Notes: generated from the letters alone by a model not told the origin. A stretch of DNA of 39,496 bases from Mesorhizobium caraganae (GCF_016836705.1 NZ_JAFCGY010000043.1:1-39496), one strand, 5' to 3'; shown: positions 15,346-23,761, counted from the stretch's first letter. Program-made: numbers and translations.

Positions 15346-16308
15346 TCATTCCTGCATGACTTTCTCGAACACGTGAGCGCAGTATCCGCAAAGATTCGGA
15401 TAGTCTGAGTTGTATTCGTTGATGTCGATATTCGTCCCACACCTCGAGCAATCCCCCCCTACGGTTTCCTGGCAGTTGAAACAGACGTCGACTTCACCAG
15501 ACTGCACATATGCGTGTACGCCACACTCCGGGCACGTCGCTATTGCGGAGCTTTGTCCATCCTTAGTGGCAGCGTAGCTGTCGATCTCGTAGCTTGCTTC
15601 AACCACCATTTCGATAATTGTATCCCTCCCGAACTCCTCACCGCACTGAAAACACTTTCCGCGCACCCCTCCGGGAGCAGTGTTTTCACGATCAGCTTGC
15701 CCAATGAGCGACGAACTACAGGCCCTGCAAGACATCCTGTCCAGGTCGCGAACTTCCCCTGGCCAATCGACGCGCACTAGGCTGTCCACGCAACTCTTCT
15801 TCACCTTCTCGAAGGCTGCAGTCTCCTCAAGTATCGTGTCCCATACACTCGACAATGTCTCTTGCGGGTCTTCACCCAGGGTTTCGAAGAAGTCGATTAT
15901 CATCGGGAACGAGGATGCAATCGCCTCCCTTAGGGCGCCTTCAGGCGCTCTCAAATGATAATGCTCAACCTCGTTGCGAAACCGCTGCAGCTTTTCAACG
16001 TCGGCTTCCGGCCAAGAGAGGGCGAATGCTTTGAAGCGCCTTTTGAGCTGTGCGAAATCAACGGTGGTATGGCCGACCACCTCGTGACCAACTCCCCCGT
16101 CTCCATCAGGCACGGGCTCGAACTTTGCGCCAATGACATCCATCGGATCGGCATCGGGAGCCGCTCGGACCAGACACTCCTTCGCTAGCAGGAGGAGGCC
16201 AGCATAGTAGTTGCGCGCGGCGCTGATCATCCGCGCGTCGGACCCTTCTCGAAAGTCCTCGATACCCAGCACAATCGACGTGACCGCGTTGTCGTAAATC
16301 TCAGTCAT
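15346..16308 (-). CDS. HEPN-domain protein with three C-terminal zinc ribbons
   Basis: A 320-aa protein. The N-terminal half is all-helical and contains the HEPN RNase signature R-N-x3-H as Arg111-Asn112 to His116 in LQRFRNEVEHYH, preceded by the typical ARNYYAGLLLLAKECL helix. HEPN dimers use this Arg/His pair for metal-free RNA cleavage. The C-terminal half carries six CxxC pairs: Cys194/197, 219/222, 259/262, 276/279, 287/290 and 307/310. These are enough for three zinc ribbons that could bind nucleic acid or sense a phage product. The AGGG ribosome binding site and ATG 16308 are clear. It stands alone, pointing inward from the right end of the element. RNase toxin activity is inferred from the motif. 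Confidence 0.78.
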   Translation of the reverse strand: MTEIYDNAVTSIVLGIEDFREGSDARMISAARNYYAGLLLLAKECLVRAAPDADPMDVIGAKFEPVPDGDGGVGHEVVGHTTVDFAQLKRRFKAFALSWPEADVEKLQRFRNEVEHYHLRAPEGALREAIASSFPMIIDFFETLGEDPQETLSSVWDTILEETAAFEKVKKSCVDSLVRVDWPGEVRDLDRMSCRACSSSLIGQADRENTAPGGVRGKCFQCGEEFGRDTIIEMVVEASYEIDSYAATKDGQSSAIATCPECGVHAYVQSGEVDVCFNCQETVGGDCSRCGTNIDINEYNSDYPNLCGYCAHVFEKVMQE

Positions 16309-16364
16309 GAACAGCCCTGCTGGTTTGTGCGGTACATCTCACAAGACTGAGCGCTGGCGAGGTT

Positions 16365-16396
16365 GGGTACGCACGTGGGTACGCCGTTGGGTACGC
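16365..16396 (+). repeat. right-end GGGTACGC iterons (three copies, 12-bp spacing)
   Basis: GGGTACGC occurs at 16365-16372, 16377-16384 and 16389-16396, a strict 12-bp period, about 60 bp inside the right core. The unit GTTGGGTACGCAG is shared base for base with the left end. The orientation is the same at both ends, as for arm-type sites of tyrosine integrases. Confidence 0.65.
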
Positions 16397-16460
16397 AGGA
16401 CCAGCCTACATCTTGTCAAGTCACTGTTTTTGCTCGGAAAAATACAGTTTGGCGATCCGC

Positions 16461-16536
<76 letters not shown>

Positions 16537-16697
16537 GTCCAGCGGATGGCGCATTTATCGAAGGCTGCGGTTTCCTGTCAAGGCGGGGTTTTGCCGAAAT
16601 GGCGCGCGGGCGGCCTCGTCTGCTGGCGAGGCGGGGAAGGCGGCCCTTGCCGGTTTCGTGCGCAATGGCTACATGTCGGCAACAATTGGAGACCGGC

Positions 16698-16988
16698 ATG
16701 CTCGCCCTCATTCAAACAATCGTCATGGCGCTCGACCTCTACTGGTGGGTCATCATCGCCTCAGCGATCTTTTCCTGGCTTTATGCCTTCAACGTCGTCA
16801 ACTCGCGCAATCAGTTCGTCGGCAGCATCGGCAACATGCTCTACCGGCTGACCGAGCCGGCGCTGCGGCCGATCCGTCGGTTCATGCCCGACCTTGGCGG
16901 CGTCGACATCTCGCCGATCATCCTGCTTTTGCTCCTGTTCTTCCTCAGGCAGCTCATTCTCACCACGATAGCGCCGCTGGTCCTGTGA
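16698..16988 (+). CDS. YggT family membrane protein
   Basis: A 96-aa inner-membrane protein with GGAG about 6 nt before ATG 16698. Two hydrophobic blocks flank the conserved centre: TIVMALDLYWWVIIASAIFS, then the family segment LYRLTEPALRPIRRFMPDLGGVDISP, then IILLLLLFFLRQLIL. This is the full YggT pattern. The family has been linked to ion homeostasis and, by position, to cell division or sterility-like functions, but its molecular role is not settled. The DUF167 gene follows by 13 nt, a conserved pairing in alphaproteobacteria. Confidence 0.93.
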   Translation: MLALIQTIVMALDLYWWVIIASAIFSWLYAFNVVNSRNQFVGSIGNMLYRLTEPALRPIRRFMPDLGGVDISPIILLLLLFFLRQLILTTIAPLVL

Positions 16989-17001
16989 GGCCGAAGATCG
17001 C

Positions 17002-17313
17002 TTGAGCGCGCCTTTTCGTACCCGCGAGAATGGCATCGACCTATTCGTCCGGCTGACGCCGAAGTCTTCCGCGGACAGGCTTGAAGGCGTCGAAATATCG
17101 GCGGACGGGCGAAGCTATTTGAAGGCGCGCGTGCGCGCCGTGCCGGAGAATGGTGCGGCCAACGCCGCGCTGGAGCGGCTGATTGGCAAGGCGCTCGGTG
17201 TGCCTGCATCGACCGTGTCGGTTGTCGGTGGAGGTACTTCACGGCTGAAGACACTGCGTGTCGCGGGTGATCCGGCTGTGCTGGCGCTGCGCGTTGAAAC
17301 GCTCAGCGGCTGA
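17002..17313 (+). CDS. DUF167 (YggU-like) family protein
   Basis: A 103-aa protein starting at a TTG (17002), 13 nt after yggT. The core VRLTPKSSADRLEGVE, then LKARVRAVPENGAANAALER, then GKALGVPASTVSVVGGGTSR and KTLRVAG is the complete DUF167 signature. Members are small alpha-beta proteins of unknown function. TTG is the only plausible start, because the conserved domain begins within ten residues of it. Confidence 0.9.
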   Translation: MSAPFRTRENGIDLFVRLTPKSSADRLEGVEISADGRSYLKARVRAVPENGAANAALERLIGKALGVPASTVSVVGGGTSRLKTLRVAGDPAVLALRVETLSG

Positions 17314-17361
17314 TCGAAGATCCAGCGTTGCGGCATGTACACCCTTGATCTGTCGGCGGGA

Positions 17362-17474
17362 CAGCGCCCCCCTCTGCCGGCTTTCGTCGCTCGCAAGAGC
17401 CAGGCAATTGGCTTTGCGTCCGCTATGCGGACCGCTCCTCAACCCCCACGAGGGGGGAGATTGGCGGCTTCCGC
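17362..17474. repeat. rhizobial intergenic palindromic repeat (family B, partial)
   Basis: Shares segments with the repeat at 31593-31835: the CCCCCCTCTG block, the GCCAGGCAATTGGCTTTGCG segment, GCGGACCGCTCCTCA, and a GGGGGGAGAT end. It lies between the convergent DUF167 and RpiR genes and may end both transcripts. Confidence 0.6.
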
Positions 17475-17481
17475 GTCGCTC

Positions 17482-18363
17482 TCAATCCCCCAGCGGCAAT
17501 TTGGGATCATCGACCTTCAGCGTGTTCACGCTCTGCTTGATGCGGCGCAGGTTTTCGAGAACCCTGGGTCCGCGCGTCTCGGCGACCGAAGTGACAATCA
17601 TGTCGACGATCGACAGCAATGCATAGCGCGACGAGGTCGGCTTGTAGATGTTGCCGTCTTCCAGCGATTGGAACTGGATGACCGTATCAGCGGCTTTGGC
17701 GAGTGCTGAGTCCGGCGGGGTGATGGCGATGGTGGTGGCGCCATATTGCTGGGCAACCTGGACCGCATCGATGACCGAGCGTGCATAGCCGGACACCGAG
17801 AAGGCGATCAGCGTCGTCTCTGATGTGGCGACCGCGGCATACATGCGCTGCAATTGCCCGTCGATCTGCGCCAGCACCGGCACGCCCAACCGAAATAGCC
17901 GGTTCTGCATCTCGGTCGCCATCATCGAGGAAATGCCGCCGGAGCCGATGCACAGCACATTGCCTGAATTGACGATGCGCGCGGCGACGCCCACCAGCGT
18001 CTTCATGTCGAGATTTTCGCTGGCACGCTGGATGGCGGCAATTGCCGCTTCGGTGATGGCTGAGGCGATGCGCTGCTCGCGCGCATCGCGGCTGAGCGGC
18101 TCGGGCGACAGATACTGGCCGCCAATGGCGATGGCCTGCGCCAGATAGAATTTAAAGTCGCGCAAGCCCTCGCAGCCGAGATTGCGGCAGAAGCGAGTGA
18201 CCGTCGGCTCGCTGACGCCGACACGCGCGGCGATCTCGGAGATCGCAGCCTTGGAGGCGAAATCGAGATCGGTCAGCACGAGGCCAGCCAGCCGGCGGTC
18301 CGATTTGGTACCATCCTGCAACATCAGCTGCAGGCGGGTGATGATGTCGGCCGGCGTTTTCAT
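17482..18363 (-). CDS. MurR/RpiR family transcriptional regulator
   Basis: A 293-aa sugar-phosphate-responsive repressor or activator. The N-terminal HTH_6 domain contains KAAISEIAARVGVSEPTVTR then FCRNLGCEGLRDFK (about 35-70). The C-terminal SIS domain (about 125-260) contains NVLCIGSGGISSMMATEMQN and TLIAFSVSGYARSVIDAVQV, the phosphosugar-binding loops. It lies downstream of the ABC ATPase and SDR genes on the same strand and near the divergent transporter genes, so it probably controls this cluster in response to a phosphorylated intermediate. Confidence 0.9.
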   Translation of the reverse strand: MKTPADIITRLQLMLQDGTKSDRRLAGLVLTDLDFASKAAISEIAARVGVSEPTVTRFCRNLGCEGLRDFKFYLAQAIAIGGQYLSPEPLSRDAREQRIASAITEAAIAAIQRASENLDMKTLVGVAARIVNSGNVLCIGSGGISSMMATEMQNRLFRLGVPVLAQIDGQLQRMYAAVATSETTLIAFSVSGYARSVIDAVQVAQQYGATTIAITPPDSALAKAADTVIQFQSLEDGNIYKPTSSRYALLSIVDMIVTSVAETRGPRVLENLRRIKQSVNTLKVDDPKLPLGD

Positions 18364-18413
18364 TTCTGGGTTGTCGTCTTCATCCCTGGATTTCCGTTTT
18401 CATACCGGCGCTT

Positions 18414-19481
18414 TCATAGCGGCAGGCCTGTCGCCGTGTCGAACAGATGGATGTTGCCCGGTGCGACCGAGACCGGCAGCATTTCACCCGGCTTGACCTG
18501 TATCCGGTCGCGGAACACGGCGCGCACGGTGTCGGCACCGATGGCGCCGTAGACATGGGTTTCCGAGCCGGTCGGCTCGACCACATCGACCTTGATCGCC
18601 ATCGCGTCGGCGGCCTCGCCGATGACGAAGTGCTCGGGCCTTATGCCGGCCTCGACCGTGCTGCCTGCCGGCACCGTCTTGCCGCCGAGTGCCAGCCGCC
18701 CACCGCCGGCCGACTCGAACCAGGTCTTCTCGGGCGTGGTCTTAAGCGCCCCGGACACGAAGCTCATCGACGGCGAGCCGATGAAGGAAGCGACGAATTT
18801 GTTGGCGGGCCGGTCATAAAGCTCCAGCGGCGCGCCGACCTGCTGGATCTTGCCGCGGTCCATCACCACGATGCGATCGGCCATGGTCATGGCCTCGATC
18901 TGGTCGTGGGTGACATAGACGATGGTTGATTTCAGCCGCTGGTGCAGCGCCTTGATCTCGGTGCGCATCTGCACGCGCAGCTGAGCGTCGAGATTGCTGA
19001 GCGGCTCGTCGAACAGGAACACCGAGGGTTCGCGCACGATGGCGCGGCCCATGGCGACGCGCTGGCGCTGGCCGCCGGACAGCTCCCGGGGGTAGCGGTC
19101 GAGATAGGAGAACAGGTTGAGGATGCCCGACGCCTTCTTGACCTTCTCATCGATGGCAGGGCGCGCCTCGCCGCGAATCTTTGGACCGAAGCCGATGTTG
19201 TCTGCCGCCTTCAGGTGCGGGAACAGCGCATAGGACTGGAACACCATCGCAATATTGCGCTGCTGCGGCGGCAAGTCGTTGGCGCGCACGCCGCCGATCA
19301 GCAGGTCGCCCGAGGTGATCGGCTCCAGCCCAGCCAGCATGCGCAGCAAGGTCGACTTGCCGCAGCCGGACGGGCCGACCAGCACGACGAACTCTCCGCT
19401 GTTGATGTCGAGGCTGATGTTTTCGAGGATCTTGTGCCGTCCGAAGGATTTCGACAGGTTGCGGAACTCGACATCGGTCAT
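18414..19481 (-). CDS. ABC transporter ATPase, CUT1 sugar type (UgpC/MsmK-like)
   Basis: A 355-aa ATP-hydrolysing subunit. Walker A is GPSGCGKST at 36-44, the signature is LSGGQRQR (about 134), Walker B is VFLFDEPLSNLDAQLR, and the switch His is in YVTHDQIEAM. A C-terminal TOBE/OB regulatory domain (about 240-355) marks the MalK/UgpC group. ATG 19481 is chosen because it has a GGGAG ribosome binding site and gives the standard MTDVEFRNLSKSFG start. The SDR stop is only 2 nt upstream. It should power the importer encoded divergently from 20434. Confidence 0.95.
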   Translation of the reverse strand: MTDVEFRNLSKSFGRHKILENISLDINSGEFVVLVGPSGCGKSTLLRMLAGLEPITSGDLLIGGVRANDLPPQQRNIAMVFQSYALFPHLKAADNIGFGPKIRGEARPAIDEKVKKASGILNLFSYLDRYPRELSGGQRQRVAMGRAIVREPSVFLFDEPLSNLDAQLRVQMRTEIKALHQRLKSTIVYVTHDQIEAMTMADRIVVMDRGKIQQVGAPLELYDRPANKFVASFIGSPSMSFVSGALKTTPEKTWFESAGGGRLALGGKTVPAGSTVEAGIRPEHFVIGEAADAMAIKVDVVEPTGSETHVYGAIGADTVRAVFRDRIQVKPGEMLPVSVAPGNIHLFDTATGLPL

Positions 19482-19483
19482 GG

Positions 19484-20254
19484 TCAGGCTCCCAATATAT
19501 CGTCGATGAAGGGCAAGAAGCCGGCGGTCAGTCCGGCGTCCACCGGCACAACCGCGCCGGTTATGCCCGATGCTCGTTCCGAGGCAAGGAAAGCCACCGC
19601 TTCGGCCACTTCCGTGGCGTCGACGATGCGGCCCAGCGGATAGAGCCGCTGCAGCTTGCCCAGAATGTCCGGGTTCTTGGCCAGGCGATGGTCCCAGGCG
19701 GCGGTGCGGATCGAACCGGGGCACACGACATTGGCGCGCAGGCCGCTGCGGCCGAGCTCCACCGCGACCGATTTCGCATAGGCGTTGATGCCGGCCTTGG
19801 CCGCGGCATAGGCGGGGTTGCCGAAATGGGAAATCGCATTGACCGAGGAAATGAAAACTACGTTGCCCGAACCACGCGCGGCCATCGCCTTGATTAGCGG
19901 ATCGGCGAACAGCATCACCCCGGTCAGATTGAGGTCGAGTTCATGCTCGATCTTGTCGGGAGTCAATGCCGCAAGCGTCTCGGCGCGGGTCCAGCCGGCA
20001 TTGTTGATCAGGATGTCGGGGACGCCGTCTTTCTCAAGGACCGCCGATATCGCCGCCTCGATGGAGGCCCCGTCGAGGAGGTCGAAGACATGGCGCGAGG
20101 CCAGATGCGCACTGCCAAGCTGGTCTTGCGACTGGTCACAGCCGACGACGCGCGCGCCGCGCTCGGCCAGCAGCGCCACGATGGCCGAGCCGAGGCCGCC
20201 GCCGGCGCCTGTTACCAGCACAGTCTTGCCTGCAAATTCGGCGTTCGAAACCAC
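19484..20254 (-). CDS. short-chain dehydrogenase/reductase
   Basis: A 256-aa classical SDR. The nucleotide-binding motif is TGAGGGLG at 15-22, followed by NNAG (ILINNAGW), and the catalytic S-x12-Y-x3-K in ISSVNAISHFGNPAYAAAKAG. PGSIRTAAW and a C-terminal GAVVPVDAG segment match the family. The start is GTG 20254 with GGGAG upstream. It is first in the minus-strand unit SDR-ATPase-RpiR. By context it likely oxidises or reduces the substrate brought in by the ABC importer; the substrate is unknown. Confidence 0.92.
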   Translation of the reverse strand: MVSNAEFAGKTVLVTGAGGGLGSAIVALLAERGARVVGCDQSQDQLGSAHLASRHVFDLLDGASIEAAISAVLEKDGVPDILINNAGWTRAETLAALTPDKIEHELDLNLTGVMLFADPLIKAMAARGSGNVVFISSVNAISHFGNPAYAAAKAGINAYAKSVAVELGRSGLRANVVCPGSIRTAAWDHRLAKNPDILGKLQRLYPLGRIVDATEVAEAVAFLASERASGITGAVVPVDAGLTAGFLPFIDDILGA

Positions 20255-20433
20255 CCTGCGCGTCTCCCTGGGGTCTACGATAGTCGCAAAACGCTATTTT
20301 AAGAAATGTAATTAAGCAACAGGATAATCCGCTTGCGCAGCGCGAAATGATGGATAATGTAGGAAAGTCACATAAATCTTGTGCCGTCTGAAAGCCGCAA
20401 GAGCGCAGGCGCGCACCAAATGGGAGAGATCAT
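20255..20433. promoter_or_regulatory. divergent promoter region between the SDR and binding-protein genes
   Basis: These 179 bases should hold promoters for both arms of the transporter cluster. The centre is A/T-rich (around 20290-20330). A near-palindrome GGATAATCC lies at 20322-20330 and a related GGATAAT at 20352-20358. These are candidate RpiR binding sites, but the match to any known operator is not established. Confidence 0.4.
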
Positions 20434-21666
20434 ATGACCCTTGCGAAATGGACCATAGGCCTGATGGCCGGAATGAGCATGCTGGCGCTGACGGCGCAGG
20501 CAGATGCCGGCGAAGTGCGCGTCACCGTCGCCGAATACAGCGCCAAGACCGGGCCGTATTTCGAAGCGGTGAAAAAGGAATTCGAAGCCGCCAACCCGGG
20601 CATCACCGTCAAGTTCGAAGTGGTGCCGTGGGACGTGCTGCTGCAGAAACTGACCACCGACATCACCGCCGGTACCAATGCTGATCTGTCGATCATCGGC
20701 ACGCGCTGGCTGATCGATTTCGTCCAGCAGGATGTCGCCGAGCCGCTCGACGGCTACATCAAGCCTGATTTCAAGGACCGCTTCATCGACACCTTCCTGT
20801 CGCCCTCGATCATGGACGGCAAGACCTATGGCCTTCCGATCGCCGCTTCGGCGCGGGCGATGTACTACAACAAGGAATTGTTCGAGAAGGCCGGCATCGC
20901 CAACCCGCCGGAAACCTGGACCGAACTGCAGGAAGACGCGCGCAAGATCAAGGCGCTGGGCTCCGGCACCTTCGGTTTCGGCCTGCAGGGCAAGGAGATC
21001 GAGACCGACGTCTACTACTACTATGCGATGTGGTCGCAAGGCACCGAGATCCTCAACAAGGACGGCACGTCCGGCCTCGGCACACCCGGCGCGCTCGAAG
21101 CCGCCAAGCTCTACAAGTCGATGATCGACGAGGGGCTGACGGAACCGGGCGTCACCTCCAACAATCGCGAGGACGTGCAGAACCTGTTCAAGCAGGGCAA
21201 GGTCGGCATGATGATCACCGCACCCTTCCTGTCCAACCAGATCAAGGACGAGGCGCCGAACCTGAAATATGGCGTGGCTGCCATTCCGGCCGGTCCGACC
21301 GGCGCGCGCGGCACGTACGGCGTCACCGATTCCATCATCATGTTCAAGAATTCCAAGAACAAGGACGAGGCCTGGAAGCTGCTGGATTTCCTGTTCACCA
21401 CCGAACAGCGCGCCAAGTTCACGCAAGGGGAAGGCTTCCTGCCGGTGAACAAGGAAGAGGCCAAGATGGACTATTACGTCAACAATGCCGATCTGGCCGC
21501 CTTCACCGCACTTCTGCCCGACGCCCGTTTCGCGCCCGTCATCCCGGGCTGGGAAGAAGTCGCCCAGATCACCTCGGATGCCATGCAGAAAATCTATCTT
21601 GGCGGCGACCCCGAGGCAGGCCTGAAGGAAGCGGCTGATAAGGCCAACGCGGTGCTGAAGAAATAG
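20434..21666 (+). CDS. ABC transporter sugar-type substrate-binding protein
   Basis: A 410-aa periplasmic binding protein. The signal peptide (MTLAKWTIGLMAGMSMLALT, then AQADAG) would be cleaved after A-x-A. The mature part follows the extracellular solute-binding family 1 pattern: EYSAKTGPYFEAVKKEFEAA, NPGITVKFEVVPWDVLLQKL, GLPIAASARAMYYNKELFEKAG, and NPPETWTEL. The AGGAGAG-like ribosome binding site (GGGAGAG) lies 5 nt before the ATG. It delivers substrate to the two permeases downstream. The ligand is not predictable; the CUT1 type suggests a sugar or polyol, yet an M81 peptidase sits in the same cluster. Confidence 0.94.
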   Translation: MTLAKWTIGLMAGMSMLALTAQADAGEVRVTVAEYSAKTGPYFEAVKKEFEAANPGITVKFEVVPWDVLLQKLTTDITAGTNADLSIIGTRWLIDFVQQDVAEPLDGYIKPDFKDRFIDTFLSPSIMDGKTYGLPIAASARAMYYNKELFEKAGIANPPETWTELQEDARKIKALGSGTFGFGLQGKEIETDVYYYYAMWSQGTEILNKDGTSGLGTPGALEAAKLYKSMIDEGLTEPGVTSNNREDVQNLFKQGKVGMMITAPFLSNQIKDEAPNLKYGVAAIPAGPTGARGTYGVTDSIIMFKNSKNKDEAWKLLDFLFTTEQRAKFTQGEGFLPVNKEEAKMDYYVNNADLAAFTALLPDARFAPVIPGWEEVAQITSDAMQKIYLGGDPEAGLKEAADKANAVLKK

Positions 21667-21685
21667 GGCGTATCTCCCTGCGCCC

Positions 21686-21720
21686 GGCGCGCCCCTAGCG
21701 ATCGGGGCGCGCCAAATTTT
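21686..21720 (+). terminator. strong hairpin with T-run after the binding-protein gene
   Basis: GGCGCGCCCC (21686-21695) pairs perfectly with GGGGCGCGCC (21704-21713) across an 8-nt loop and is followed by AAATTTT. It lies 20 nt after the binding-protein stop and before the permease genes. It would let the binding protein be made in excess over the permeases through partial termination or by protecting the 3' end. Confidence 0.7.
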
Positions 21721-21754
21721 CCAGCCTTCGGACGAAGGACAGATCGTCGATGTC

Positions 21755-21932
21755 AGCGCCGCCCCTCATTGCCCTGCCGGGCATTTCTCCCCGTATAGTG
21801 ACGGGGAGAAAGGGCTGACGCACCTCAACGCTACACTTGCAACGCTGGAGATTGGCGAAATCATCAATGAGACCGCCCCTCTCCCCGTCACTATACGGGG
21901 AGAGGATGCCGGCAGGCAGGTGAGGGACAGCG
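21755..21932. repeat. rhizobial palindromic repeat (family A) inside the ABC operon
   Basis: Ends GCCGCCCCTCATTGCC and GGCAGGCAGGTGAGGG. It contains two hairpins, CTCCCCGT/ACGGGGAG at 21787-21808 and again at 21881-21902, mirror images of each other. Related copies are at 36113-36348 and 37065-37239. The rest of the 21667-22052 gap holds only the hairpin terminator and a short leader. Confidence 0.75.
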
Positions 21933-22052
21933 CAAACGCCCGCAGGGAATTCAAATCTTGAAGCGCTGCTCTAGGCCTGGACGAACATGCAAGACTGATC
22001 CGAGCTGGGCACGCCAGCGCCACTGAAGTCCAACCCGGTACAAAGCCACCCG

Positions 22053-22922
22053 ATGCAAAATCGCTTCCTGCCCTATATGCTGACCTTGCCCAGCCTGTTG
22101 CTGGCCGCGGTCGTCATCTTCTGGCCGGTCTGGGACCTGATCCAGATCTCGACGCATGATGTCAGCCGCTTCGGCCAGCTGCGCGAATTCAACAATTTCG
22201 CCAATTACGCCGCCTTCCTCGCCGATCCTGATTTCCTGGCGGCGCTTTGGCGCACCGGCCTGTGGACCGTGCTGGTGGTCGGCGGCGCGCTGCTTCTGTC
22301 GGTGCCGGTGGCGATGATCCTCAACACCGATTTCTACGGCCGCGGCATTGCCCGCGTCATCATCATGCTGCCCTGGGCTGTGTCGCTGACGATGACGGCG
22401 GTGGTCTGGCGCTGGGCGCTCAACGGTGAAAGCGGCATGCTGAATTCGGCGATGATCGGGCTCGGCTTGATCCATGAGAACATCCAGTGGCTGGCGCGCG
22501 CCGAGACGGCATTTCCGATGCAGGTGCTGATCGGCATATTGGTGACGGTGCCGTTCACGACGACGATCTTCCTCGGCGGCCTGTCGTCGATCCCGGACGA
22601 TCTCTACGAGGCGGCGGCACTGGAGGGGGCGACGCCGCTGCAGCAATTCCGCGAGATTACTTTTCCGCTGCTGAAACCGTTCATCAACATCGCCATCGTG
22701 CTCAACACCATCTACGTCTTCAACTCGTTCCCGATCATCTGGGTGATGACGCAGGGCGGGCCGGCCAACTCGACCGACATATTGGTCACCCATCTCTACA
22801 AACTGGCCTTCCGCATCGGCAAGCTGGGGGAAGCGTCGGCGGTGTCGCTGCTGATGTTCGCCATCTTGCTGATCTTCACCATGATCTATGTCCGCCTCGC
22901 CATGCGGGAGCAACGCACATGA
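22053..22922 (+). CDS. ABC transporter permease, MalF/UgpA type
   Basis: A 289-aa inner-membrane subunit with six hydrophobic helices. The cytoplasmic EAA loop is YEAAALEGATPLQQFREITF, then PLLKP, the site that docks the ATPase. It begins MQNRFLPYMLTLPSLLLAAV, a usual start for this group. It overlaps the next permease by 4 nt (ATGA), so both are translated together. Confidence 0.93.
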   Translation: MQNRFLPYMLTLPSLLLAAVVIFWPVWDLIQISTHDVSRFGQLREFNNFANYAAFLADPDFLAALWRTGLWTVLVVGGALLLSVPVAMILNTDFYGRGIARVIIMLPWAVSLTMTAVVWRWALNGESGMLNSAMIGLGLIHENIQWLARAETAFPMQVLIGILVTVPFTTTIFLGGLSSIPDDLYEAAALEGATPLQQFREITFPLLKPFINIAIVLNTIYVFNSFPIIWVMTQGGPANSTDILVTHLYKLAFRIGKLGEASAVSLLMFAILLIFTMIYVRLAMREQRT

Positions 22923-23743
22923 CGCCCAAGCTGAAGCGCACGATCATCGCCTGGCTGCTGCTTTCGCCGCTGCTGGTGGTGACGATCTTTCCGTTTGCCG
23001 TGATGTTCCTGACCGCGGTCAAGCCGCGAGCGGAAGTGCTGTCGCCGACCTGGTGGCCGAGCGAGTTCCACTGGTCGAATTTTGCCGACATGTGGGTGGC
23101 GACCGGCTTCGGCCAGGCGCTGGCCAATTCGCTCTATGTCTCTGTCATTGCGACCGTAGGCGCCATCCTGATCTCGGTGCCCGCCGCCTACGCCATGTCG
23201 CGGTTTCGCTTTGCCGGCTACGGCGCCTTCCGCCAGTTCCTGCTGATCTCGCAGATGATCTCGCCGATCGTGCTGGTGCTCGGCCTGTTCCGGCTGATGG
23301 CAGCCTGGGGGCTGATCGAATCAACGACCGCGCTCGGTGTCATCTATATGGCCTTCAACGTCGCCTTCACCGTGTGGATGCTGCAGAGCTATTTCGACAC
23401 CATTCCGCGCGATCTCGAGGAAGCCGCCTGGATGGAAGGCGCCGGCCGCTGGCTGACACTGCGAAAAGTGTTCCTGCCGCTCTGCCTACCGGCGATCGCG
23501 GTAACCGCCATCTTCACCTTCATCAATGCCTGGAACGAGTTCGTCGTTGCACTCACCATGCTGCGCAGCCAGGAAAGCTACACGCTGCCGATCCAGGTGT
23601 TCTCGCTGGTCGCCGGCCGCTACACGATCGAATGGCACCATGTGATGGCGGCAACGCTGCTGGCGACGCTGCCGGTGGCGATCCTGTTCATCTGGCTGCA
23701 GCGCTATCTCGTCCGGGGGCTGGCGCTCGGGGCCGTAAAATAG
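22919..23743 (+). CDS. ABC transporter permease, MalG/UgpE type
   Basis: A 274-aa permease starting at ATG 22919 inside the stop region of the first permease. The first helix is IIAWLLLSPLLVVTIFPFAV. The periplasmic loop contains the typical PTWWPSEFHWSNF. The EAA loop is LEEAAWMEGAGRWLTLRKVF, then LPLCLP, and the C-terminus ends in RYLVRGLALGAVK, all standard for MalG-like proteins. It pairs with the preceding permease to form the channel. Confidence 0.94.
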   Translation: MTPKLKRTIIAWLLLSPLLVVTIFPFAVMFLTAVKPRAEVLSPTWWPSEFHWSNFADMWVATGFGQALANSLYVSVIATVGAILISVPAAYAMSRFRFAGYGAFRQFLLISQMISPIVLVLGLFRLMAAWGLIESTTALGVIYMAFNVAFTVWMLQSYFDTIPRDLEEAAWMEGAGRWLTLRKVFLPLCLPAIAVTAIFTFINAWNEFVVALTMLRSQESYTLPIQVFSLVAGRYTIEWHHVMAATLLATLPVAILFIWLQRYLVRGLALGAVK

Positions 23744-23761
23744 CTGCCGCACGGAGTTTTC

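Noticed and set aside
16365..16396. GGGTACGC repeats considered as a CRISPR array
   Set aside because: The units are 8 bp with a 12-bp period, only two or three copies per end, no spacers of normal length and no cas genes.
20368..22913. Long minus-strand frames opposite the ABC binding-protein and permease genes
   Set aside because: They mirror well-conserved genes, have Arg/His/Asp-rich compositions and no ribosome binding sites.
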